A DNA stretch of 11,582 bases, from the NCBI GenBank assembly GCA_002414205.1, contig DHYQ01000029.1:35411-46992 (forward strand). The letters run 5' to 3'. Shown piece by piece: positions 6,240 through 11,582 of this stretch (the stretch's first letter is position 1; the number at the start of each line of letters is the position of its first letter). The translations under genes and the position numbers were made by a program. The stretch is from Gallionellaceae bacterium UBA5126. Its GTDB lineage: Bacteria; Pseudomonadota; Gammaproteobacteria; Burkholderiales; Gallionellaceae. The notes below the pieces were generated by a model that saw nothing but the letters and a program-made list of their open reading frames with translations, did no database searches and had not been told where the DNA came from.

Positions 6240-7412
6240 TCAGGCGTGCAGGAAGTCTTGAATCAATGGGCAGAGGATGTCCAGCAACTGGCTGGCTTCG
6301 GCTTCGCTCATAATCAGCGGCGGCAACAAGCGGATGACGGTGTCTGCCGTCACGTTAATCAGCAGGCCCTTTTCCAAGGCGCGCTTGACCAGTTCGCCAC
6401 AGGGCTTGTCCAGTTCAATGCCGATCATCAGACCTTGGCCGCGCACTTCTACCAAGCCCGTTTCACCGGCCAGACGTTGTTGTACACCGTTGCGAATGAA
6501 TTGGCCCAGCTTGTCCGCATGGGCCAGCAGGCCGTCCTGCTCCATGATGCTCAGGGTGTGGAAACCCGCCGCGCAGGCCAGCGGATTGCCGCCAAAGGTG
6601 GAGCCGTGATTGCCAGGCTGGAACACGCCGGTGGCGCGTTTGGCCGTCAGACACGCGCCGATGGGCACACCGGAGCCGAGACCTTTAGCCAAGGTCATCA
6701 CATCCGGCACGATGCCGCAATGCTGGTGGGCAAACCACTGGCCGGTACGACCAATGCCGCTTTGCACCTCGTCCAGCATCAGCAGCCATTCTTGCGCGTC
6801 GCATAGGGCGCGCAGTTGTTGCAGGTAGTCCGCATCCAGGGTGCGGATGCCGCCTTCGCCCTGCAACGGCTCCACCAGCACCGCCACGATGTTGTCGTGA
6901 TCGCTGGCCGCCTGGCGAATCGCCGCTAAATCGTTGTAAGGTACGCGGATAAAGCCAGTGACCAGTGGCTCAAAACCCTTCTGGATTTTGTAATTGCCAG
7001 TGGCGGACAAGGTGGCCATGGTGCGCCCGTGGAAAGAGCGCTCCATGACGATGATGTTGGGCAGGTGCACGCCGCGCTGATGACCGTACATGCGGGCCAA
7101 CTTGATGGCGGCCTCGTTGGCCTCGCAGCCGGAATTGCTGAAAAACACCTCGTCCATCTTGCTCAGGGCGCACAGCTTGTCGGCCAGTTGCACCTGACCA
7201 TTCACTTGGTACAGATTGGAGCAATGAATCAGGCGGTCGATTTGTTGATGCAGGGCGGCTGTCAGGCGGGGGTGGGCGTGACCCAGCGTGTTCACGGCAA
7301 TGCCCGACAAACCATCCAGATAACGCTTGCCGTCTGCATCCCACAACCATGCGCCTTCACCGCGCACAAACGCCACTGGCAGGCGCGCATACGTATTCAT
7401 TACATGCGACAT
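6240..7412 (-). CDS. argD: Acetylornithine aminotransferase
   Basis: A 390-residue class III PLP aminotransferase that converts N-acetylglutamate semialdehyde plus glutamate to N-acetylornithine (EC 2.6.1.11); ArgD enzymes often also act on succinyl-diaminopimelate precursors in lysine synthesis. The cofactor-binding SNSGCEANEAAIK is at residues 92-104, LDEVQSGIGRTG at 213-224 (Asp214 contacts the PLP nitrogen), and the Schiff-base Lys243 in TLAKGLGSG. The NHGSTFGGNPLA motif follows at 268-279. The start at 7412 is favoured because AAGGGG (7418-7423) lies five bases upstream; a second ATG four codons in would be too far. It is the first gene of argD-argF. A stable hairpin sits just upstream of the ribosome site. 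Confidence 0.97.
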   Translation of the reverse strand: MSHVMNTYARLPVAFVRGEGAWLWDADGKRYLDGLSGIAVNTLGHAHPRLTAALHQQIDRLIHCSNLYQVNGQVQLADKLCALSKMDEVFFSNSGCEANEAAIKLARMYGHQRGVHLPNIIVMERSFHGRTMATLSATGNYKIQKGFEPLVTGFIRVPYNDLAAIRQAASDHDNIVAVLVEPLQGEGGIRTLDADYLQQLRALCDAQEWLLMLDEVQSGIGRTGQWFAHQHCGIVPDVMTLAKGLGSGVPIGACLTAKRATGVFQPGNHGSTFGGNPLACAAGFHTLSIMEQDGLLAHADKLGQFIRNGVQQRLAGETGLVEVRGQGLMIGIELDKPCGELVKRALEKGLLINVTADTVIRLLPPLIMSEAEASQLLDILCPLIQDFLHA

Positions 7413-7423
7413 AAAAACCCCTT

Positions 7424-7452
7424 GAAAAGACAGACGGCGGACGAGCCGCCGT
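7424..7452 (-). promoter_or_regulatory. Terminator-like hairpin in the argD leader
   Basis: On the minus strand ACGGCGG-CTCGT-CCGCCGT forms a perfect 7-bp GC-rich stem (7434-7452), followed by CTGTCTTTT and directly by the AAGGGG ribosome site. It resembles a weak intrinsic terminator or attenuator; it could equally be a structural element of the leader. I see no leader peptide or competing fold that would settle it. Confidence 0.45.
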
Positions 7453-7470
7453 GCATTGGAAAGGCCGTAT

Positions 7471-7498
7471 ATTGAAGCAAACCCCCCTGTTTAGGCAA
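7471..7498 (-). promoter_or_regulatory. Possible argD promoter
   Basis: On the minus strand TTGCCT (7493-7498) and, after 16 bases, TTCAAT (7471-7476) within TTCAATATAC. The spacing is short and the -10 imperfect, so this is tentative. It lies just inside the end of the long palindrome toward argD and would give a leader that contains the 7434-7452 hairpin. Confidence 0.3.
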
Positions 7499-7510
7499 GG
7501 GTGAGCATTG

Positions 7511-7652
7511 GGGAACCTTGAAAAACCTACTGCGCGGCTTGATTGCAGCGTTGCGCGGTACTCGATACCTCGCCTATCCACGGATATGTCTCGGCATCTC
7601 CGTTCCGTGCGCCTTGCACTCAAGCCGCTCGCTACGGTTTTTCGAGGTTCCC
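7511..7652. repeat. Imperfect palindrome of about 142 bp between rpsT and argD
   Basis: The ends GGGAACCTTGAAAAACC (7511-7527) and GGTTTTTCGAGGTTCCC (7636-7652) are inverted copies with one mismatch in 17. Inner blocks also pair in order: GCGGCTTGA (7534-7542) with TCAAGCCGC (7620-7628), then TTGCA/TGCAC, and GAT...CGCCTATC against GATATGTC...GGCATC around a CACG turn near 7579-7582. All pairs share one centre near 7581.5, so the whole element folds back on itself. It contains no credible gene. It may be a small non-autonomous foldback element or a structured RNA. Confidence 0.75.
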
Positions 7653-7668
7653 TCGTTTCTGACCCCGC

Positions 7669-7700
7669 AAAACAAACAAGCCGACATCGCTGTCGGCTTG
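7669..7700 (-). terminator. Intrinsic terminator of rpsT
   Basis: On the minus strand CAAGCCGACA-GCGA-TGTCGGCTTG is a perfect 10-bp stem with a 4-base loop, followed by TTTGTTTT. It starts 21 bases after the rpsT stop codon. Confidence 0.85.
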
Positions 7701-7721
7701 TGGTGCAACGTGTACGACTGC

Positions 7722-7988
7722 TTAGGCGGCCATGGCCTTGATCGCAGCGGACAGGCGGCTCTTGTGGCGGGCAGCCTTGTTCTTGTGGATGATCTTCTTG
7801 TCAGCGATGCTGTCCACAGTGCTCATGGAAGTTTGATACACGGCTTGAGCGGCGGACTTGTCGCCAGCCTGAATTGCCTTGATCACCTTCTTGATTGCAG
7901 TGCGCATTTCGGAACGCAAGCTGCTGTTGTGAGCATTTTGTTTGATGGATTGACGAGCACGTTTGCGTGCTTGTGCGCTATTTGCCAT
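7722..7988 (-). CDS. rpsT: 30S ribosomal protein S20
   Basis: An 88-residue, very basic, Ala/Lys-rich helical protein matching S20 along its full length, from [14 protein letters not shown] to [19 protein letters not shown]20 binds 16S rRNA early in 30S assembly. The ATG is at 7988 with an AGGAG site (7998-8002) nine bases upstream. It is a single-gene unit with a clear promoter (8037-8065) and an intrinsic terminator (7669-7700). Confidence 0.98.
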   Translation of the reverse strand: MANSAQARKRARQSIKQNAHNSSLRSEMRTAIKKVIKAIQAGDKSAAQAVYQTSMSTVDSIADKKIIHKNKAARHKSRLSAAIKAMAA

Positions 7989-8036
7989 GGAATGAAACTC
8001 CTGAAATTTAAGAATAGGCTGACGTAAAGGTCGCGC

Positions 8037-8065
8037 ATTCTAGCGGCGGACATCTGATTTGGCAA
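8037..8065 (-). promoter_or_regulatory. Sigma-70 promoter of rpsT
   Basis: On the minus strand TTGCCA (8060-8065), a 17-base spacer and TAGAAT (8037-8042). Spacing is ideal and each box has at most two mismatches. Transcription would start near 8030, about 42 bases before the ATG. Confidence 0.75.
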
Positions 8066-8120
8066 ATGTTTTTTGCCAATGCGAGTGGCGGGGCATAGAC
8101 AGCGGATCAGCGGCGTGGGG

Positions 8121-8148
8121 GTAGGGCGGATTCGCGCAGCAATCCGCC
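8121..8148 (+). repeat. REP-like palindrome with GTAG head, copy A
   Basis: GTAG (8121-8124) is followed by the perfect 8-bp inverted arms GGCGGATT (8125-8132) and AATCCGCC (8141-8148) around CGCGCAGC. A GTAG tetranucleotide next to a palindrome is the hallmark of REP elements handled by RAYT transposases. It lies between the rpsT promoter and the terminator of the membrane-protein gene. Confidence 0.65.
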
Positions 8149-8160
8149 GTTTGGTGGCGT

Positions 8161-8193
8161 AAAAAAGATGGCTTGCTGATGCGAAGCCATCTT
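8161..8193 (-). terminator. Intrinsic terminator of the membrane-protein gene
   Basis: On the minus strand AAGATGGCTT-CGCATCAGC-AAGCCATCTT is a perfect 10-bp stem with a 9-base loop, running straight into a six-U run. It begins about 11 bases after the stop codon at 8205-8207. Confidence 0.88.
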
Positions 8194-8204
8194 ATGAACT
8201 GTGG

Positions 8205-8810
8205 TTATTTATTCAACAAATACTTCAATCTGAAAACTCCGACAAATACCCCCATGCAAAAGGGTGAAAGGGCTATTTGGAGGCAGGTTGCCAAGAGGAG
8301 AAAAAAATAACTGCTGGTTTCATTGAACCAAAATACTCTTCCCGTTTCGGGTATCGTAAAGGTAAAAATAAAAACAAGTGGCAAAAAAATCATGGCTTTA
8401 ACTAGGATTTTATATGGAAAATCACGAATTCTTAGCAGGCGCTCCGGCTCAATTTTTTGCATATCCTCAATGCTGCGGCACATTACAGCCAGCACACCAA
8501 AAATTGGAATAACAGGCGAGATAAACCAAAAAATGGCGTAGAACGCACCCCAATAGTTGCTGTAAACAGGTAGCGTTTGAAGGTGTGCGAGCATGGGAAC
8601 GATCTCCGCCATACAATTGACAAAATCCTTTGCTGCGGCGGTATCAAACCAGTGTTTGGGAATGACATAAGTCATTAACGTGACATACAAGACAACCACC
8701 GCCACCGTCGAGTAAAAATAAAACTTTGGTTTGCTCAGAATTGACCATTTCTGTCCTCCCCTTTGTTGCTTGGGGGATTCAATCAAGTTTTGCAAAATTA
8801 GTCTCCCCAT
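8205..8810 (-). CDS. Predicted four-helix inner-membrane protein, function unknown
   Basis: The open frame gives 201 residues with four hydrophobic segments at about 31-50, 87-110, 134-153 and 167-194, and a polar loop with basic and acidic residues between helices 2 and 3 (SIEDMQKIEPERLLRIRD). I recognise no family or catalytic motif. The DNA is clearly more AT-rich than its neighbours and is bracketed by REP-like palindromes, suggesting acquisition by transfer. The start is doubtful: ATG 8810 has no ribosome site, whereas a strong GGGGAGG site stands six bases before ATG 8748, which is in another frame. One extra base near 8720-8730 would explain this, joining MVNSEQTK to FYFYSTVAV. So the gene may be frameshifted at its 5' end, or its first 25 or so residues may be wrong. 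It has its own terminator. Confidence 0.7.
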   Translation of the reverse strand: MGRLILQNLIESPKQQRGGQKWSILSKPKFYFYSTVAVVVLYVTLMTYVIPKHWFDTAAAKDFVNCMAEIVPMLAHLQTLPVYSNYWGAFYAIFWFISPVIPIFGVLAVMCRSIEDMQKIEPERLLRIRDFPYKILVKAMIFLPLVFIFTFTIPETGRVFWFNETSSYFFLLLATCLQIALSPFCMGVFVGVFRLKYLLNK

Positions 8811-8833
8811 GTGGGTGCGCCTGCTCCAGGGCC

Positions 8834-8864
8834 GTAGGGTGCAATAAGCAACGCGTATTGAACC
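8834..8864 (+). repeat. REP-like palindrome with GTAG head, copy B
   Basis: GTAG (8834-8837) then arms GGTGCAAT (8838-8845) and ATTGAACC (8857-8864, one mismatch to a perfect arm) around AAGCAACGCGT. It matches copy C in inverted orientation over 31 positions with few differences and lies 24 bases upstream of the membrane-protein open frame. Confidence 0.7.
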
Positions 8865-8932
8865 AACTATTTGAATAAAAAAACATTCTTAAATGTAGCC
8901 CGTGAAGATGGCTTTCTTTGCGGAGTTTTTTT

Positions 8933-8963
8933 GGTGCAATGCGCTGCGCTTATTGCCCCCTAC
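8933..8963 (-). repeat. REP-like palindrome with GTAG head, copy C
   Basis: On the minus strand GTAG (8960-8963), then GGGGCAAT, AAGCGCAGCGC and ATTGCACC. It is inverted relative to copy B, 68 bases away, so the two form a BIME-like pair. It begins about 10 bases past the hemerythrin stop codon. Confidence 0.7.
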
Positions 8964-8973
8964 CACTATCCAT

Positions 8974-9369
8974 TTATTGGGCCTGCGCCTGTGCGATATA
9001 GCGTGCCGTCACGAAATCCATCATGTTGACGTGTTGTACAAACCACTGGGCAACATCTTCAGCCAGGAATTTTTGCAGGCTGGCGGCGTCGCGCTGGTTT
9101 TGCCAGTTGTCCGCCTGTTGCTGAAAAACCGCCAGCACTTTGTCGTGTTCCATTTTGTGCATGGGGTAGGGCGGGAAGTTGGCTTGCTGCATGGCGGTTT
9201 CTTCGGCGGCGAAGTGGTCGCGGGTGTGGGTCAGTAAATGTTTCAATAATTCATCCACTTGGGCGCTGTCGGTGGCGGCCAGTGCGGTCAGCAGGGCGTC
9301 GTGGGTGGCGGCGAAGTCGGCGTGGTCGTGGTTCATGAAGTCCAGCGCCACGGGGTTGTAGGTCAGCAT
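8974..9369 (-). CDS. Bacteriohemerythrin (oxygen-binding di-iron protein)
   Basis: A 131-residue single-domain hemerythrin. The start at 9369 is chosen because AAGGA lies 8 bases upstream; a much longer open frame in the same phase runs back into algC and is an artefact. The di-iron ligands are all in place: His16, His52 and Glu56 (HFAAE), His71 and His75 (HKMEH), His113 and Asp118 (HVNMMD). Hemerythrins bind oxygen reversibly in four-helix bundles and serve in oxygen storage, delivery or sensing; some members sense or detoxify nitric oxide. It follows algC by 16 bases in the same operon, which is not an obvious functional pairing. It is cytoplasmic, with no signal peptide or fused signalling domain. 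Confidence 0.92.
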   Translation of the reverse strand: MLTYNPVALDFMNHDHADFAATHDALLTALAATDSAQVDELLKHLLTHTRDHFAAEETAMQQANFPPYPMHKMEHDKVLAVFQQQADNWQNQRDAASLQKFLAEDVAQWFVQHVNMMDFVTARYIAQAQAQ

Positions 9370-9385
9370 GGTGGGTTCCTTGGGT

Positions 9386-10759
9386 TTAAAAGGGGAAGTT
9401 GAGGTCAGGTTGCAGTTGCTGCAACACAGCCTTGAAAGTTTGCTGGATACGCGCCAGCGCGTCCGGGGTGTCGGCCTCGAAACGCAGCACGATGACCGGC
9501 GTGGTGTTGCTGGGGCGGGCCAGGCCGAAGCCGTCGGCGTATTCCACCCGCACGCCGTCCAGGGTGATGATTTCCACTGCGCCGGGGAAGTCGGCTTGTT
9601 GTTGCAGTTGGGCGATGAGGCGGTGGTTTTCGCCTTCGGCGGTGGGGATGTGCAGCTCCGGCGTGCTTTCTGCATCCGGCAGGGCATTGAGCACTGCGCT
9701 GGGGTCGGCCACCTGGCTCAAAATTTCCAGCAGGCGCGCCCCGGCATACAGCGCGTCGTCAAAGCCGTACCAGCGCTCGGCCAGAAAAATGTGCCCGGTC
9801 ATTTCCCCGCCCAGCAGGGCACCGCTTTCCTTCATCTTGGCTTTAATCAGCGAGTGGCCGGTTTTCCACAGCGTGGGGCGACCGCCGTGCTGGCGGATCC
9901 AGCCATACAAATGGCGGCTGGATTTGATGTCGAACACGATTTCCGCCCCCGGCTGGCGTTGCAACAAATCGGCGGCAAACAGCATCAGTTGCCGGTCGGA
10001 ATAAATGATGTGGCCGTCCCGTGTGACCACGCCCAGCCGGTCGCCATCGCCATCGAAGGCCAGGCCCAAATCGCTGCCGTTGCGCTGCACCGTGGCAATC
10101 AACTCGCGCAGGTTTTCCGGCTGGGCCGGGTCGGGATGGTGGTTGGGGAAATGGCCATCCACCTCGCAATACAGCTCCGTCACCTCGCAACCCAGTTGCC
10201 GGTACAGGTCGCCAACATACGCACCGGCCACGCCGTTACCGCAATCCACGGTGATTTTCAGCGGGCGGGCCAGTTTCACGTCGGACACGATGCGGGCGAA
10301 GTAGGCGGCAGCGATATTTTCCTGACGATAGCCGCCTGCGCCGTGGGCCAAGTCGTTGGCTTCAATGCGGCGGCGCAGCGCCTGAATTGCCTCGCCGGAC
10401 AAGGTTTCCCCGCCCAGCACGATTTTCAGACCGTTGTAATCCGGCGGATTGTGGCTGCCAGTCACCATCACCGCGCACTGGGTTTGCAGGTGGTAGGCGG
10501 CGAAATAGCTCATGGGCGTGGCGACGCAGCCAATGTCGATCACGTCGATGCCGCTGGCTTGTATGCCCCGCGCCAGCGCCGCCGCCAACGCCGGGCCGGA
10601 CAAGCGCCCATCGCGGCCAATCGCAATGCAGCACTGCCCGCGTGCCAGCGCCTCGCTGCCCACGGCCTGACCGATGGCCTGCACCGCCTCTTCGGTCAAG
10701 GTGCGACCGACCACACCGCGTATGTCGTAGGCTTTGAAAATAGAGGCGGAAAGTTTCAT
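9386..10759 (-). CDS. algC: Phosphomannomutase/phosphoglucomutase
   Basis: A 457-residue alpha-D-phosphohexomutase of the AlgC type, interconverting mannose-6-P/mannose-1-P and glucose-6-P/glucose-1-P for sugar nucleotide, LPS and exopolysaccharide synthesis. Domains run in the usual order: the start motif IFKAYDIRG, catalytic TGSHNP with the phosphoserine at about residue 102, the metal-binding DGDGDR loop near 236-241, the sugar-specificity GEMTGH loop near 318-323, and the C-terminal phosphate-binding RPSNTTP loop. The ATG at 10759 is used; a GTG one codon earlier is equally possible, and neither has a strong ribosome site. The hemerythrin gene follows 16 bases downstream. It is divergent from nasT across 191 bases. 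Confidence 0.95.
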   Translation of the reverse strand: MKLSASIFKAYDIRGVVGRTLTEEAVQAIGQAVGSEALARGQCCIAIGRDGRLSGPALAAALARGIQASGIDVIDIGCVATPMSYFAAYHLQTQCAVMVTGSHNPPDYNGLKIVLGGETLSGEAIQALRRRIEANDLAHGAGGYRQENIAAAYFARIVSDVKLARPLKITVDCGNGVAGAYVGDLYRQLGCEVTELYCEVDGHFPNHHPDPAQPENLRELIATVQRNGSDLGLAFDGDGDRLGVVTRDGHIIYSDRQLMLFAADLLQRQPGAEIVFDIKSSRHLYGWIRQHGGRPTLWKTGHSLIKAKMKESGALLGGEMTGHIFLAERWYGFDDALYAGARLLEILSQVADPSAVLNALPDAESTPELHIPTAEGENHRLIAQLQQQADFPGAVEIITLDGVRVEYADGFGLARPSNTTPVIVLRFEADTPDALARIQQTFKAVLQQLQPDLNFPF

Positions 10760-10834
10760 CACGGGTCGTTGGGCAAGGTCGGTGGAAAACGGGGCGCAGT
10801 GTTGACCAAGCGATGCGGGCCTGTCAATTTTTTC

Positions 10835-10872
10835 CCGCCGCCTGTGGCACTCGTTTTGTGCGCAGGCGGTGG
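10835..10872 (+). promoter_or_regulatory. Stem-loop in the algC-nasT intergenic region
   Basis: CCGCCTG (10838-10844) pairs with CAGGCGG (10863-10869), extended outward by C10835/C10836 with G10871/G10872 and a G-U pair. Inside it GCAC (10847-10850) pairs with GTGC (10858-10861) around a seven-base loop TCGTTTT. No U-run follows in either direction. The loop does not fit the ANTAR-target hexaloop rule (A at position 1, G at position 4). Confidence 0.5.
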
Positions 10873-10897
10873 CTGACTGGCCTGTTATGGTGCAGAA

Positions 10898-10925
10898 AGC
10901 CTGGTTGGCAGGCTGTTTTTGCCTG
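10898..10925 (+). promoter_or_regulatory. Possible attenuator in the nasT leader
   Basis: AGCCTG-GTTGG-CAGGCT (10898-10914) followed by GTTTTTG looks like an intrinsic terminator 26 bases before the nasT start, with no plus-strand gene upstream to terminate. The middle CAGGC (10909-10913) can instead pair with GCCTG at 10921-10925, which closes the U-run in a loop and breaks the terminator. This is the layout of a terminator/antiterminator switch. Its control signal, if any, is unknown. Confidence 0.5.
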
Positions 10926-10950
10926 GCACGCTAGTTGCTGACAGGGTGAC

Positions 10951-11547
10951 ATGGAAAAAAAATTGCAACAGGAAATGCGTGTGCTGCTGGTGGATGAAAC
11001 CTTCGAGCGAGCGGCGATGTTGAAACAGGCTTTACAGGCGGCGGGTTGGCGCATTGCTGCCCATGTGTCCTCCAGTGCCGACTTGCCGGGATTAGTGGCG
11101 GCGCTGCAACCGGATGTGATTATTCTGGATAACGAATCGCCCGACCGTGACACGCTGGAGCACTTGTGCGTGCTGGGGCGGGATTTGCCGCGCCCGGTGG
11201 TGATGTTTACCCACGACAACGACAGCGAAAAGATGCGCGCCGCCATACGGGCCGGGGTGAGCGCCTATGTGGTGGGGGCGGTGCAACAGGAGCGGCTGCA
11301 CTCCATTATGGAAGTGGCGATTGCGCGTTTTGAGGCGTTTCAGGTCATGCGCCGCAATCTGGAAAAGGCCGAAACGCAGTTGGCAGATCGCAAGGACATT
11401 GACCGCGCCAAGGGCATTTTGATGCGCCAGCGCGGCTGGTCGGAGGGCGAGGCGTATCAGGCGTTGCGCAAAATGGCCATGGACAAGGGCATTAAATTGG
11501 GCGATTTGGCGCGCCAATTGGTGGCGATGGCGGAGTTGTTGGTTTAG
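10951..11547 (+). CDS. nasT: ANTAR-domain response regulator NasT
   Basis: A 198-residue two-domain regulator. Residues 9-128 form a receiver-like domain with the acidic pair Asp15-Glu16 and the phospho-acceptor position Asp60 (VIILDNESP). The usual switch Lys is absent (GVSAYVVGAV), as it is in known NasT proteins. A helical linker leads to the ANTAR RNA-binding domain at about 145-195 (QLADRKDIDRAKGILMRQRG, EAYQALRKMAM). NasT binds tandem hairpins in nitrate/nitrite assimilation leader RNAs and prevents termination; NasS holds it back until nitrate or nitrite is present. nasS and target operons are not in the window. The ATG at 10951 has a CAGGG site five bases upstream. The leader itself has a terminator-like hairpin. 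The stop is followed directly by a dispersed repeat. Confidence 0.9.
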   Translation: MEKKLQQEMRVLLVDETFERAAMLKQALQAAGWRIAAHVSSSADLPGLVAALQPDVIILDNESPDRDTLEHLCVLGRDLPRPVVMFTHDNDSEKMRAAIRAGVSAYVVGAVQQERLHSIMEVAIARFEAFQVMRRNLEKAETQLADRKDIDRAKGILMRQRGWSEGEAYQALRKMAMDKGIKLGDLARQLVAMAELLV

Positions 11548-11550
11548 GGA

Positions 11551-11582
11551 GCCGCTGATTTATTCCTCCGTTCGTGGTGAGC
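11551..11582 (+). repeat. Dispersed repeat, TTGTCGAAG family, copy 3 (cut by the window end)
   Basis: GCCGCTGATTTATTCCTCCG followed by TTCGTGGTGAGC matches repeat copy 2 (2824-2868, minus strand) at all but about three of the shared positions. It starts four bases after the nasT stop codon. Confidence 0.75.

Noticed and set aside
9370..9687. Long open frame extending the hemerythrin by 106 residues at its N-terminus
   Set aside because: The extension lies on the same strand as algC in another phase, is composed of Ser/Thr/Pro/Arg-rich shadow sequence, and the ribosome site plus hemerythrin fold start at 9369.
10799..10827. Perfect TTGACA -35 box on the minus strand upstream of algC
   Set aside because: At 17-18 bases spacing the -10 would be CAACAC or similar, a very poor match, so I do not annotate a promoter.
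9368..10876. 502-residue open frame on the plus strand opposite algC
   Set aside because: It is the antisense shadow of algC, His/Ala/Gln/Val-rich in the way GC-rich antisense frames are; algC motifs are unambiguous.
10835..10914. The two nasT-leader hairpins as a canonical ANTAR target
   Set aside because: Loops are seven and five bases and lack the A1/G4 hexaloop pattern, so the canonical motif is not met.

Overview
The window reads as a chromosomal segment of a betaproteobacterium of fairly high GC content. The type IV pilin with an RpoN promoter, the argD/argF/argG cluster, S20, YajQ, AlgC and NasT sequences all fit that group. A finer placement, for example Neisseriales, is a guess. No phage, transposase, CRISPR array, tRNA or rRNA gene is visible.

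Layout. At 1-330 (+) is the 3' end of an unidentified gene. It converges on a type IV major pilin gene (394-876, -) across two nested hairpins that look like a bidirectional terminator. Next comes a minus-strand run of small housekeeping genes: yajQ, a 133-residue conserved-looking unknown, and yajL, the last two overlapping by 4 bases. A repeat-filled gap (about 2749-2907) separates these from argG, a macro-domain gene and ppnP. Upstream are argF and argD, so the arginine steps from N-acetylglutamate semialdehyde (ArgD), through ornithine to citrulline (ArgF), to argininosuccinate (ArgG) lie together on one strand. rpsT (S20) follows with its own promoter and terminator.

From about 8100 to 8965 the sequence changes character. 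An AT-rich gene for a four-helix membrane protein is bracketed by REP-like palindromes with GTAG heads. Beyond it, algC (phosphomannomutase/phosphoglucomutase) and a bacteriohemerythrin form a two-gene operon on the minus strand. Divergent from algC is nasT, an ANTAR-type antiterminator, whose leader carries an intrinsic-terminator-like hairpin with a mutually exclusive alternative fold. The window ends inside another copy of the repeat seen near 2824-2868.

The genes are mostly ordinary. The less ordinary content is non-coding: a palindrome of about 142 bp between rpsT and argD; GTAG-headed REP-like elements whose arms differ but stay complementary; a second dispersed repeat family placed right after stop codons; terminator-like hairpins directly against the ribosome binding sites of ppnP and argD; and the possible attenuator ahead of nasT. 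I did not find a convincing new multi-gene system. All identifications come from reading the sequence; no database search was run.
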